Source of the DNA: Hymenopellis radicata
Lineage: Eukaryota > Basidiomycota > Agaricomycetes > Agaricales > Physalacriaceae
Length of the DNA stretch: 64,000 nt
Direction: 5' to 3'
Assembly (NCBI GenBank): GCA_015501595.1
Contig: JADNRX010000166.1
Coordinates: 1 to 64,000, forward strand
Shown piece after piece: positions 11,626 to 22,776 of this stretch. A model generated the notes under the pieces. The model searched no databases, had not been told where the DNA came from, and worked only from the letters and a program-made list of their open reading frames with translations. Positions within the stretch are counted from its first letter, which is position 1, and each line of letters starts with the position of its first letter. Position numbers and translations under genes: made by a program.

Positions 11626-13535
11626 CTAGTCAGTAGCCATTTTCCTCAACTTCCGCTCCTTCCTCCGCTTGATGTTCAGCTCTTTCTTAATCTTTTCGTA
11701 TGCCGCTTTCTCGGGGTCATGCTTCTTCTGTCCTTTGGCGTTGCCTTTTCCAATATCAGAACCTCTGAGCACAGGTCCATCCACTTTCGAACGCTTTGCT
11801 TGGTAACGGTCCTGCGGTGCATTCTTCGGCGGATGGGGAAAGAGGTCGCCCCACGAAGACTTCCTGGCGTCGTAGTACGGCTGCTTCCCTTGTGAACGCG
11901 GGACAGTCAAGCGAATAATTTTGCCTTCCGCAGTACACGCATCCAAGATAATGTGACCACCTTTCTTCATGGGAGGAAACACGACGCGCGGCCACGAGAA
12001 GGATTCCAACCGGAGAGTCTCAGCCACTTTATCGTGATCCACGGGAGAGACCACTTCCTCCTCCTTGGGCTCTAACTCTCCAGCGCCGTCGGTTATTACG
12101 ACCTCTCGCGGGGACTCTCGCGCCTCTTTCTCCGCTTGTAATGAGCCAATACGTCCGACGCGTCCGACTTCACTGTGCATCGAAACTCGCTCGGGCCTGG
12201 GCCCACGCCGAAGAACAACGTACGAGTATAGGGTGTCTTCATGGCCGACACCCGAGTGTTTGGTCCGTCTAACGAAATTGGGGCGTTGCAGTCTTTGACC
12301 GAAGCGGCATTGCAATTTGCTACCAACCAGGGGACACTCCTTCTCATGAGGACAAGGCGCAACGACGTGTACACTCTCGCCTCGGTTGAGCTTGGGCATC
12401 TCAGGATCACCGTCGGCATCAGCGGCGTCGTGCGACCGGTTGAGAAGGGCTTCCCGGCTCTCGACAATGGCAGCAAAGCCGGGCTTGGTCGCATGATCAA
12501 TGAGAACGATGGTCTCAGCCCCCGAGTCCCACATCTCCTGAATGATCTGTTTCCGATGTTGGTCTGACGGCTGAACGCTTAACGAGAATGCGCTTATAGC
12601 TAGTGTATTGGGAACGCGGTCTAGGGAAGGATAGGGATGACCTTTTCTGAAGGAGAAATCCGCCCCCGGGGCTATGGGAATCTCTACAACGCAGAAACGC
12701 GTCAGTTCATTGTCGAGATTTCGCGAGCTTGAAAGCTTACCCCGCAAAATCCTCTTCCCGATATCAGTCAAACCGGCACGTTTATCGATCCCCATATATG
12801 TTTTGACCGTAGACTCCGCTGCTTTGACATCCTCCAACGGTGTTTCGATATCGCGCTGGAATGTGTGAAGAGCTGCCCATAGCGCGCTACCGGTCGCAGC
12901 ACCCCAATCCACGACACGGTCGACCTGCCAAGTCGGTCCCAGTCGGTGCCTTGCGTGTGTTAGAACCGAGAGGATAGCACTGTAATGGGCGGGCAGTGCC
13001 ACAGTGGCAAATGCAGTTCCATCTCGTTCAGCGTGGCGTTTCCTTTGCTCAAAGGATTTGTATGTTGCATCGAACTCGGTGTTCCATCCCCCGTTACCGG
13101 CCTCCTCGTCCAAGAATAGTCGCTTAGCGTCGTCGCGAAGACGTGGCTTGTCCGCGTCTAGTAACAAGAATATAAGGTCTAGGCTGCCGGAATAAAATAA
13201 CACGCACCGTTGATGAGGACGCTTATAGCATCTTGGAGTTCGTCTGGGAGAACGACCGCTCCTATGGACTGGCTTCCATAAATCGCTGCAGGCGACTTGC
13301 GTTCCTCTTCGTGCACGGCCATTGGGTCGTAGCCATCATCAAGCGGCAAGGAAGCGAAATCCTGAACAACTTGGAGTTCCTCGTGTATTTTAGAATGCGT
13401 AGACTCGTGATTTTTGGCGAGACTAGCGTCGATATCCTTCATGAGGACGGCAAAGCTAGGGTCCAGCGCTATTCGCGGTTTTGGAGCAGCCGAAGCCGTC
13501 GTGGTCATCTGCCGGCGCAGAATTTGTCGAAACAT
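11626..13535 (-). CDS. RSM22: Mitoribosome assembly factor Rsm22 (METTL17-type)
   Basis: Two exons are joined by a 50-nt intron near 13150-13200 (ALING then DADKPRLRDD). The start chosen is the ATG at 13535, giving MFRQILRRQMTTTASAAPKP, an Arg-rich mitochondrial presequence. The frame further upstream opens only with TTG. The methyltransferase-like fold shows VDRVVDWGAATGSALWAAL (SAM-binding motif I). A Cys-rich motif, CPHEKECPL with a later C in KLQCRF, matches the metal or Fe-S ligands of this family. The C-terminus is very basic. At about 620 aa it has the usual length for fungi. Family knowledge: Rsm22/METTL17 acts on the small subunit of the mitochondrial ribosome and is needed for mitochondrial translation. 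The reading frame is intact. Confidence 0.93.
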
Positions 13536-13937
13536 AATGTATGTTCTGGCGCGCAACTATTGTCGCAGAGAGAAAGGTCGGGGATTGGAGAGGATTTGTC
13601 CGGTCTGTTTTCAGAGTCCACGAGAGTCCGGGCCAAGTGGCTGGAGTACAGGACGTACCAGTTCACGAGTTGGACGCGGACGCGCTGGTCATGGTTGCAA
13701 GCCAAATTTTCGATCACCTGGGTCAGCTTACCAAGGTCCCGAAAGTGGACACAGATGGACCCACACTAAACTCTCAAATGGACGCACAATTGTACCACAG
13801 AAGGAGATGTACTATATTACAGGGAAGTGCTTTCCGACAACAGGGATTTTAAGCGAAAGAGTTTCACCGTCTGCATAGACCCCTAGATTAAATATCAAGT
13901 TTGTCCGACAGAAATTCTAAATGAAAAGACACTCCGT

Positions 13938-16338
13938 TTACGCCACTACCCACGTAGACCTCGGATGGACCGGTGGAACACCAAACTCCTCATAATAATC
14001 CACATTCAACGACGGATCAGACGTGTGGTGGCTGTTCGACAATGAGCGCAACAAAATACCATCCCAACAAATGTACGAACCACAAAAGAACATGCTCCCG
14101 TATCGTCGACAGAGTCATGACCTGCTCGGGCTCCCAAGGGTAGTCTCGACAATGCAGGCAACGAAATTTCGCCTCAACCGCGGTGGTACGAACAACACGG
14201 CAACCCGCAGGCGGGAAATCCTCTGGTTTCACAATGTCCAATGAAGTCGTCAACGGGTCGTGCCGCTTGTCATAGATGTGGTGGACCTACATCTCTGATC
14301 AACGAATGGCAGAAACAACACGAAGACGCCCTCACCATGGATCTCCATCCGAAAGAATAGCCGCTCTCCCGCCTCACTACCCCCAAGTCGCAAGGTAACA
14401 GGATAACAAGTCTGGCACGAAAAATACAGCTCCTGTCCATCCAACTCCTCGTTCGTCACCGACCCACCGTCGGCCACCCCAACAGCCTCCAACATCCTCA
14501 CCACAATCGCCCGAATAGCCGCACTCCCGCGCAGTGGCTCTGCCGACCACGCACGGCGACACCCTCCGTCCGACAATTCAACAGCGGGATCGCGCATGCC
14601 TGCGGGGCGCTTCCGCATTATCGTACAGCAGGGATGTGATAATACCTCGGGATAGAATAACAGCGTGCCAGCTCGCGAGCCGTACGCATCGCAGTACCCG
14701 CTCTCGCATACAAACCCAATCGCGGGGTGGCGGAGAAAGTGTTCCTTTTCGTCGTATGTGGTTAGTGTGCCGTGAGCGGCCGTATCATCATCGATAGCCA
14801 TGATGACTTTGTCAAGTAGAGCTTCCCTCCAGGCGTCACATAGACTTGGTAGCATATGAGCGATTGCGGTAAAGGCATGGTCACCGCTAAAGAGAAAGGG
14901 TGCAAGGTTGAGGAGACCCTTCACGACACCAAAATCGCAAAAATCGACAATCGATGGGAGAACTTGGGTAGGGGGAAGTAGATCTGGAGAATTCTTGTAC
15001 GACCGAAGAGCCTTTACAGCGTAATGCTGCTTGCGGGCTGTTGCAACTGGACAGCTTGTGATGTTAATTCGGACATTATCCAGATAGCGAAGTATATCGC
15101 CCTTAATTTTCTGCCAAACTGAAATGAAGTCAATTGGGTGTTCGAATACGGTCAACAAGTCCTTTGCAAACCTTGGTCAGTTAAAGGTTGCGCGCGCTTG
15201 ATCCCCGGAAGACGCAAAAACATGGCCCGCTGCATTGGAGACATGTAAAGAAGTTCATCTTCATAGCCTAGCTCCACAGCTTTACGCTGAATGCTGCACT
15301 TTGATCACGAAGGAGTTACGCGGCTCGAAGTGCTATTGTACTCACGAAGAGATGCGGTCATTTCGGGCTACATCCAATTCCAGCGCGCGCTTACGAGCTT
15401 TGTCCTGAACCCAGCGCTTGCAAAGCTCAACATGCTGTAACACCGTCGGCGTTAGGTCCCTTACGACACGACTTAGGAAACTCGATACCTGCATCCAGCT
15501 TCGCATGAACGTCTGCCGTTCCGTGAAATAAAGTCCTCGGCCAGCTTCATCTAGGGACTGATATAGAACTAGAGTCTGATCGAAATCTCGGCGCAGGAAG
15601 GTGAGATGGCGTCGGTATGGCTTGCTCCCTACGTTTGGTTAACATCGACATCGGACTTTTTGCGACATGCCAAGCAAACGCACGTCCTTCAATCGTCGGT
15701 ATGCACGTCACGATGATCTGCGCGATACTTGCCACGACTGAATACTCTTCAACAGCCGTCTCCTCTAACACCATATGGTCTGTCGTGATTCTGAATGAAA
15801 CAACGGTATAACCATCAGCTCTTCGTGATGATCGCACTTTTAACTCGCGCACGAACTGGTCTGCAGCGCACGACGGACATATTCGAACGCCGAACACGAA
15901 ATCGATCTTGTGTACAGCAGCTCTCATACAGAACTGTAAAGCAGCTGTTATGTTCGGGAATCGCATGCAGGACGGATAAACGTACATGGCAGGTCGATTC
16001 GAAGACAAGAGCGGTCCATGCTGGTTCGGACATCCCAGGTAAAGGTGCGGGCACGTTGTCACCTTCCCGGGTAGCCTTCCAGGCGGACAGAGAGGAGCGA
16101 CTCATCAGTAGAGAGCGGAAAGTTTTGGTGGTCCTTGCCAAATGCAGCAGATCCAAAGGTTTGAGCCAGCTAAATACCTGCTCGCTTTTCGTTAGCATGT
16201 TCAGCGTCTATGGAGCTAAACACGAACCTCAAACCAAACGTCCAGTGGGAACTCCATCAGTTCAGCTAACCTTCCCTTTCGACGCCTCTTCATTCCGGTA
16301 ATGTTTTGACTGGAATTCCGTCTCTTCAGACCGGCCAT
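13938..16338 (-). CDS. F-box protein with Cys-rich C-terminal finger
   Basis: The ATG at 16338 starts a basic N-terminus (MAGLKRRNSSQN), then an F-box split by an intron (LMEFPLDVWFE, then VFSWLKPLDLLHLARTTK). A paired-Cys segment follows (CHFCMRAAVH, ICPSCAADQF), then a helical region (RRDFDQTLVLYQSLDEAG, HVELCKRWVQDKARKRALE), and near the end FRCLHCRDYPWEPEQV, a zinc-finger-like motif. Seven short introns give a coherent frame from 16338 to the stop at 13938. One exon junction, near 14335, works only if one G of GG (coding strand) is dropped, so a single-base error is suspected there. The family is common in Agaricomycetes; members are expected to link Skp1-Cul1 ubiquitin ligase to unknown substrates. 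The ends are well supported, the middle exons less so. Confidence 0.8.
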
Positions 16339-16591
16339 GGTTGTAGTCGCGGTGAAAGGTGGAAAGGTGTCAGTCATGTGAAGCGGCGTCTATGAGAGCG
16401 TCTAATACTATCGGGGTGTAGAAGGTGATCACAGCCATGCTTAAGGCTGATCCGAACCTTGCGGTTCTTCAACCGGATTCGAGCGCGGTTAGAGAGCCGT
16501 AGGTGCCAGTGTACGCATGTCTTGTGGCGTGTCACTGTTTCCAGTGGAGAATTTGAATTACTAGATTAAGCGTTGACAGTGCACCTAGGCC

Positions 16592-17665
16592 CTAAAATTC
16601 TGCTATTCTAACCCCAGGTCCCTGTGTCGTATTAATCATGACTTTCTCAAGAGTGGCCACTGACAAGAATTGAGAACACGGGAAGAAGAATAAAAAGGGG
16701 TAGTCCACGTACCGCGTAGTCCCGCTTTCACTTTAGCTGGATCCTTCTGCTTCACGTTGCCAGTGCTCACCTTGATCGAGTCCATGACATGATTATAATT
16801 TTTCACAATGTCGGAAATTGGCCAGTCAATCTAGAGGAAATGATTAAATAACTTGATATTCCCAGATAATAATGTGATTCACCCTCGCGAAGGGGACGAC
16901 TATGTTTCCAGTTTGGTCGCCTTTCCATTCCGTTGCACCGAGAAGTTTCTCAATGTATCCGGCGATATCGTCGGTTACCGTGCCTCTGCGCACACTAGGC
17001 ATTAAAACCTTTCGGACCAAGGAACCGACCCAGACGAGGGTTATACTTTTGATGAGAGCATGGGTGCAGAGAATAGTGGTAGCGCGTAGACGATTGGAAA
17101 GTATCTAAGTAACCACGTCAAAATGTAACAGAAACCTCAAGGAGGATAAACATACGCCATCACAGAGTTCTATACCGCCAATTACATGCGCACCAGCACG
17201 CTTGGCGTCATTCCGCTTGTCGACCTTCGCAAAGACCAGAATTGTATGCTCGGTTTTCGATTTGGGTTCACGGGGAAGCTTGTAACGTCCTCTTGGAATA
17301 GGGATACCACTTCCCATCTTTGCCTTGACGAATAATGACAATGTCGGAGGTCGTGGCGCGAGTGATATTGCCTAGAAAGAAACATTCATAAGGCGAGGCG
17401 AAGGCGCGGAATTTTTACAACGCACCTTCAACACATTGACAGCGGTCGAAAACGGCAGCAAAGTGCTAGGATCTCTGTTCTGCGATAGTTTCGCCTTGCG
17501 CTTCAGCTTTGCTGCCATGGCTTTCTTGGTGAGCACCCGTATTGGCGAAACCACGCCCTTTCGCGACTTGTACGACGCCTCGGCAATTGGGGTCGAGTGG
17601 AATGAGCGACATGGCTGACGCGCCAGTGAGGAGGAGAACGTCCGACATATGCCCTGGAGGGACAT
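16592..17665 (-). CDS. MRPL1: Mitochondrial large-subunit ribosomal protein uL1m
   Basis: The ATG at 17665 gives an Arg/Ser-rich presequence (MSLQGICRTFSSSLARQPCR). The conserved uL1 body follows: KAKMGSGIPIPRGRYKLPRE, HTILVFAKVDKRNDAKRAGA, then LMPSVRRGTVTDDIAGYIEK, IDWPISDIVKNYNHVMDSIK and the end TLEKVMINTTQGPGVRIAEF. Introns near 17390, 17110, 16850 and 16670 are short and GT-AG. uL1 forms the L1 stalk that binds rRNA and releases E-site tRNA. Odd: between 17004 and 17040 the best conserved core reads PRLGRFLGPKG only in a shifted frame. A missing C at 17038-17040 and an extra T at 17004-17007 (coding strand) cancel each other, leaving an open but wrong stretch of about 12 residues. Divergent from AP-2 sigma, 64 bp away. 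Confidence 0.9.
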
Positions 17666-17729
17666 TGGAGGAGGCAAAAGACGCCAATGTGTTGGGCGCT
17701 GTTTGGTCACTCGGGGTCTACCTGCAACC
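17666..17729. promoter_or_regulatory. Shared divergent promoter, 64 bp
   Basis: Only 64 bp separate the start codons of uL1m (minus) and AP-2 sigma (plus). Both are housekeeping genes, so both promoters and 5' UTRs must overlap here or lie inside the opposite gene. No TATA box is visible. Confidence 0.6.
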
Positions 17730-18414
17730 ATGATCAGGTTCATTCTTGTCCAGGAATGTCGTACCTCTATTGAGCTCGTTCTCGCGTCTAATATACTGTT
17801 TTATACTTGCAGAATCGCCAAGGAAAGACCCGTCTATCAAAGTGGTATGTCCCGTATGATGACGACGAAAAGGTAAGCGTACTGGGCTCCTGTTGCTTTG
17901 GTTATATCGTTTGACAGAAACTAGGTCAGACTACGCGGGGATGTCCACCGTCTAGTGGCGCCTAGGGACCAGAAGTACCAGTCTAACTTTGTCGAGGTCG
18001 GAGGGCATTCAGCACTGCCGCGACATGACTAACCAAGGCCTTAGTTTCGGAATTACAAGGTCGTCTACCGTCGCTACGCCGGTCTCTTCTTCTGCGTCTG
18101 CGTAGATGCCAATGACAACGAACTCGCATATTTGGAGGCGATACATCTCTTCGTGGAGGTCCTAGGTGCGCGTTTTGACTCTCTGATTGATGTTTACTCA
18201 GCGCGCGTCATAGATTCCTTCTTTGACAACGTCTGTGAACTGGATTTGGTGTTCAACTTCTACAAGGTACGCTCCACACGAAGAATGCCCAATGTTGCCT
18301 AATCGCATACAGGTGTACGCCATCTTGGACGAAATATTTCTTGCCGGTGAAATCGAAGAAACAAGTAAAGACGTTGTTCTTCAACGTCTGGAAGAGTTGG
18401 AAAAACTTGAATAA
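17730..18414 (+). CDS. APS2: AP-2 adaptor complex sigma subunit
   Basis: The spliced product is almost identical to the AP-2 sigma family by eye: [86 protein letters not shown] and [20 protein letters not shown]. The total is about 143 aa, the normal length. Five introns of 46-60 nt interrupt it. Sigma-2 is part of the clathrin adaptor core at the plasma membrane and helps bind acidic dileucine cargo signals. The first intron begins after VQ with GAATGT rather than GTATGT, so it would be a GA-AG intron. All other introns are canonical and the frame is otherwise intact. Confidence 0.95.
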
Positions 18415-18422
18415 TGCCTCTC

Positions 18423-18760
18423 TCAGAGGGAAGTGTAGTATCTGTATTTATATTTGTAACTGGATACCTTTTTTTCTAATAAGTAAGTTTTCTTTGTCAC
18501 TAATATTTTCTTTGACTCAAGTTCGAAGTCAGATATCTCATGCATTTCCATGCAATCTATTTCTATGTGCTCATCCTTGATTTCGTTAAATAACAGCCCA
18601 CGCCGCGGAGAAGCCTCACGCTTTTTCGCCTCTGCCGCCTCTTTTTCCTTCTGCTCCTTCTCCAACCTCTCCTTTTCAAGCTTTTCCTGCTGTTCCCGTT
18701 ACTTCTCCTGCTGCTGCTGCTGTGCGGCACCGACACTCGCCCCAGCAGCATTTGCCTATC
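18423..18760 (-). pseudogene. Lys/Glu-rich coding relic
   Basis: The minus strand reads as a charged helix (KLEKERLEKEQKEKEAAEAK) preceded by a Gln run encoded by CAG repeats near 18710-18722, but in-frame stops interrupt it and no start can be placed. It abuts the inverted LINE fragment and may be part of the same decayed element. No function can be given. Confidence 0.35.
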
Positions 18761-18837
18761 CGTTCGACGGAGTAGTGGGATTTTGGGCCTTGTTGATAAC
18801 ACCCAGATACCAGAACATCAAGTTAGATACCAAGTCC

Positions 18838-19041
18838 GCCTTCGCAGAGCAGGACGGCGTGTTCGGGCGACCCAACTGATGACCCGCGGGGCAGGAGAGG
18901 TCGAGGCGAGGCAGCTTAGGCGCGAGAAGAGTTAATGCAGCACTGCGAATGGATACCAAGTCCGGATCGTCTTCGCAGAGCATGAGGAATCGTTCTGCAG
19001 CCGGAGACCCGTCTTCGCGATGTGAGTAACCTCTTTAATCG
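18838..19041 (-). mobile_element. Inverted, rearranged LINE fragment
   Basis: This is the reverse complement of pieces of the plus-strand LINE relic. 18982-19041 matches 19332-19393, and 18838-18975 matches parts of 19595-19735. Pieces are joined with internal deletions (CTCAT is fused directly to GCTCTGCGAAG). Together with the plus-strand copy it forms an imperfect inverted repeat with arms of 60 and about 130 bp. Confidence 0.7.
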
Positions 19042-19061
19042 GAGCCGACGTTATCCTTGAT

Positions 19062-19997
19062 ATCTCACCTGCGCTGATCGATGACATGTACTCAGTACAA
19101 CTGAGCTTGCTTCGCCGGCTGCTGGGTATCAATGCACAGTCGATGACTGCCCCGCTGTTCACTGAGCTTGGATTACTCCCCCTACACTTCCGTCGTGTCA
19201 CGATGGCGCTGCGTCTCCTACGCGAATTGCTCGACTCGTCACCTACCACGGCCGCTAGGAATGGACGACGTACCCGCGATCCTAAAGCTGCCGCCGGACG
19301 TTCGTACCTACAGTGCGGTACAGGTTGATGAGACGATTAAAGAGGTTACTCACATCGCGAAGACGGGTCTCCAGCTGCAGATCGACTCCTCATACCGGAC
19401 ATATCTTCTCTGGAACCGCTTCGAGCCTCTGCCTCAGCCGAACGAACCAGCACATCGAGTCATTTTCGTGAGACACTACCTAAACACAGGCAAGCGCTGA
19501 CGCGGCTCCTACTCTCTGATCACCCTCTGGCTCTTGAACAGCTAAGACGGGCAGACAGGTATCATCCCTTCGCCTCGTGACGAGAGGCTCTGTCGCCTTT
19601 GCGGGTCATCAGTTGAGTCGCCCGAACACGCCGTCCTGCTCTGCGAAGGTGATCCGGACTTGGTATCCATTCGCAGTGCTGCATTAACTCTTCTCGCGCC
19701 TAAGCTGCCCGGCGGCCTCGACCTCTCCTGCCCCATACACCCTGAACAGGCTCTTGATACTCTTCGGGGCGTGATCTTTCAGGATATACAGTATGCCTGC
19801 CACCGGTGGCAAAGCTAGCATACGACGTGATGCAGTTGTTCAAGGGCTTCGAGCTTGAACGTCCACGATACGACAAGTCACTGCCGGTGCTGCAGACATG
19901 GCATAGGAGGATTCCAGGCTGTGCTCCCGCTCGTGCCCAACCAGCCACCCAACAGATGGACAGCGATAGCGACTCGGATTCTGATTACATCCCGTAA
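19062..19997 (+). mobile_element. Non-LTR retrotransposon (LINE) 3' fragment
   Basis: Three plus-strand frames read as the C-terminal end of a LINE reverse-transcriptase polyprotein. They are LSLLRRLLGINAQSMTAPLF and FTELGLLPLHFRRVTMALR near 19095-19225, then ALTRLLLSDHPLALEQLRRA, and the zinc-knuckle type motif CRLCGSSVESPEHAVLLCE near 19595-19640. A tail (LAYDVMQLFKGFELERP) ends at 19997 in a Ser-Asp repeat. Stops and frameshifts separate the segments, and the reverse-transcriptase core is absent. The class assignment comes from the CxxC...H...C C-terminal motif and repeat-like structure; the exact clade is not determined. Confidence 0.6.
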
Positions 19998-20452
19998 TAC
20001 TGTACTACTTACGCATGTATGGTCGGCCAAGTCGAGTTCCTTAATATACCTAGTTTTTCTTCCCCCCTGGTCCCCCTCCGTAGTTGGGCTACCAGCCTTA
20101 TGCTGGTGTCGAGGCCTCGTGCCTTTGAATCAGCGGCGAGAGAAGCGTGCGCACCTTCTTAAATGCGGAGATATCCTCACGCCTACTCAGTCGTTGAGTG
20201 AAAACAGGGTCTGGCCCGCCTCTGACGTTTCACACCCGGCCGTCTGATTGGGACCTGGTGCCGTCTCTACCTACCTACCTAATCAAGACTTGTTCATAGA
20301 GTGGACGTCGGGTGTTCGCCAGTTTTATGTGACTCAAGCGATAGATCGCACGTTCGACATGAATAGGATTCCTTCTCAGCGCGTTCTCGTGTCTCCCGCT
20401 CCTTGTCATTGGCCGTAGCTTTTTTTACCTCCCTTGTCAGCTCCCCATTTTC

Positions 20453-20487
20453 CGAAAAGACCTTTCTTGTCCTTCAAGGTCTTTTCG
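20453..20487. other. Hairpin with 12-bp perfect arms
   Basis: CGAAAAGACCTT at 20453-20464 is mirrored by AAGGTCTTTTCG at 20476-20487, with an 11-nt loop. It lies in otherwise featureless intergenic DNA between the LINE fragment and the Zn2Cys6 gene (19998-20999), where no gene was recognised. It could be a structured RNA, a terminator-like element or chance. Confidence 0.6.
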
Positions 20488-20999
20488 TTGAGGCTGCGGA
20501 CTGGGAGGCGCTGATAAGAAGGCGGGCTGTGATGTAAAATACCTCGCATTGACACGCCTGAAAATGTGCGGGTTGTTTTTTATTTGTGCATCAGGCCGAC
20601 TCGGCAATGTCAACTATCATCGCCGTTCAATTTCTCAGGGTGTCGCAATACGCCACACAGCCCGACCACACCGATTTCTGCTTTTATCTTATATGCATGC
20701 TGTAAGTCCGGTGTATGAAAATATGCATTCCGTCTACTATCTTGATAACCCTCTGCGAGTCTTCTATTGCAGCTGATTTAAGACTTTCACGGGAATCCCC
20801 CCAGAGTAGCCTATCGTCATCCAACGACGGACCCCAGTCAAATCAGATTCCGAATCCGAAATTGATTGAACTGTCCAAAGAGTGAGTACTTATAAGAGTT
20901 TACACATGTACATATACTTGGTACAACTGGAGTAACGATACATCGTAGTCGACAGGGGAAAAGGGAGTCCAGTAGGCGCAACAACAACAAGCATGTCAT

Positions 21000-22022
21000 C
21001 TACAGACTCTCGGGGCCGTTCATGCTGACTTCGTGTCCCAAAGAGACTGGCATATTCTGCATGCCAACTTTCTTCTTACTGCGCTTGTGCTGGCCTCTCC
21101 TTGAGGTCGTCGGATATTGGCAGGCAATCCCTCTCCTAGAGCACTGGCTATTCACACACGTTCATCAGCATCGAAATCACATCAAGAAGAACATACGTGA
21201 CGCACTTGCACGTCATGTCCAAACTCCCGTCCATGGGACGCCCACACGCAATCTTTCTCCCTCTGCAAAAGAAACAAGCGAGATAGCTGCTCGCCATCCT
21301 CCCCACAAACTGTCCCCCACTCTGCTGTGTGGCGGCGGTGTCACTCGCAGGCGAGGGCGTCCACCGCATTGAGTCAGCCACACGGGAAGACGAGCTCGGG
21401 CTGTTCACATGTGCGCCAGAGAGGCGCGCGTAGTACGGACTTTGCGAGATTGCGCGACGTGGACGCGGACTCTCATATGGACTGGGGCGCCTAGTGGTGG
21501 GCGCTTGATGCGCATTACTGTATCCATATAGCGATTGGTTCGGGATCGAGTGAGATGGGTGGTGTGAGTGGGTCTGTCCCGAGTGTCAGGTTATAGACGC
21601 CACAGAGTTCAGTGTCCACTTGCACTTACATATGAATTGGCGGAAGGCTGGAACGAGGCCCCGGTACTGTAGCTTTGGCGATTGTAGAAGTCCTGATCGC
21701 CCTGTGACTGCTGAAGAAGGTGGGGCGTGTCAATTTAAACAACTTATATCGTAGACGATAGGCGTAGACTTACGGAGCGCATGTGGCGTGGCGCGGCGCT
21801 GATAAGAGTCTGACGAATAGGCGGAAGGACGTTTTCGTCGCTGTAGGCGTAGCCGCTTGTGCTAGAAGACCCCAATTCGAATGGATTGACAACAGAGTTG
21901 TACTGCACCGTCGTCCAAGGCGCATCAGAGTTCTGAGCAGGCAACAAGGTGGATGATGAAGAGAAGTCGTGCATCGCACTGGAGCTGGCGTAGGACTCGA
22001 GCTGCGTAAAGAAGTCAGACAT
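21000..22022 (-). CDS. Zn2Cys6 regulator with C-terminal finger
   Basis: The ATG at 22022 opens a Ser/Thr/Gln-rich N-terminus (MSDFFTQLESYASSSAM). Short introns follow near 21715-21770, 21570-21630 and 21150-21210. The complete binuclear zinc cluster lies near the C-terminus: CFFCRGRKIACG, then CNQCSRRGIACQYP across the last intron, with spacing C-x2-C-x6-C-x11-C-x2-C-x6-C. After it come RRGQHKRSKKK, a likely nuclear localisation and DNA-contact tail, and a stop at 21000. Length is about 250 aa. Zn2Cys6 proteins are fungal transcription factors; most carry the finger at the N-terminus, so this arrangement is less usual but known in Agaricomycetes. Its targets cannot be inferred. Confidence 0.85.
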
Positions 22023-22776
22023 GGCCCTAGAGTAGACGGAGGCTTGATGGGACAATAGATGCAGGGCGGAGTCTCGAGGTGCATTTAAGTCTTCAAGGAG
22101 TGGACACACAACTAACCAACTCGGTTACTCTAGAACACGGACCTTTAGTTGCCGATTTCGTTGCTCAGGCATGTCATCCCGAGGTAAACGATTCCTGACT
22201 CAAGATTCAGCCCATGCCCACTCCACACCGATCGACAACTGGTTTCTAGACGAGTAGATCGTTTCAACACGAGGACCACGACATTAGCACGGAGACAGTC
22301 ATTCGCCAGAAATATGACACGACCAACCGCGCCTTCGAGTGGACCAGCATCATGATTCAAAACTGCCGAAAAGGAACAATTGCGCGATTGCCACGCAACC
22401 TGTACGGAAAAGCGATATGTGCGCGGGTTGTCCCAGATCCCAAGATTGTCACATTGTCGATTTGAGGGAAAGGAAAATCACTGATGCTACTTCATCGGAG
22501 AGCTCTGCGCGAGGTCAGATAATACGCAGGAACCCGAGGAGATAATAAATTCCCAAGTGAAGGTGGGACCTCGTACCCAGCGCGAACTGAGTGCCTAACA
22601 GCTGTAGACGACAGAGAAGGTCCCCCGTGGGCACTTAGGTCACTGTATGCACCTTGGGCTTGATCCCCGATCGAAAATCTCCATAACCAACCATTCATGT
22701 ACAGTGATCATCAGACGCCTGGTGACATGACAGCATCAGTCCAGCGTGGATCGCTGCAGTCGTCGTCCCACGGGAG

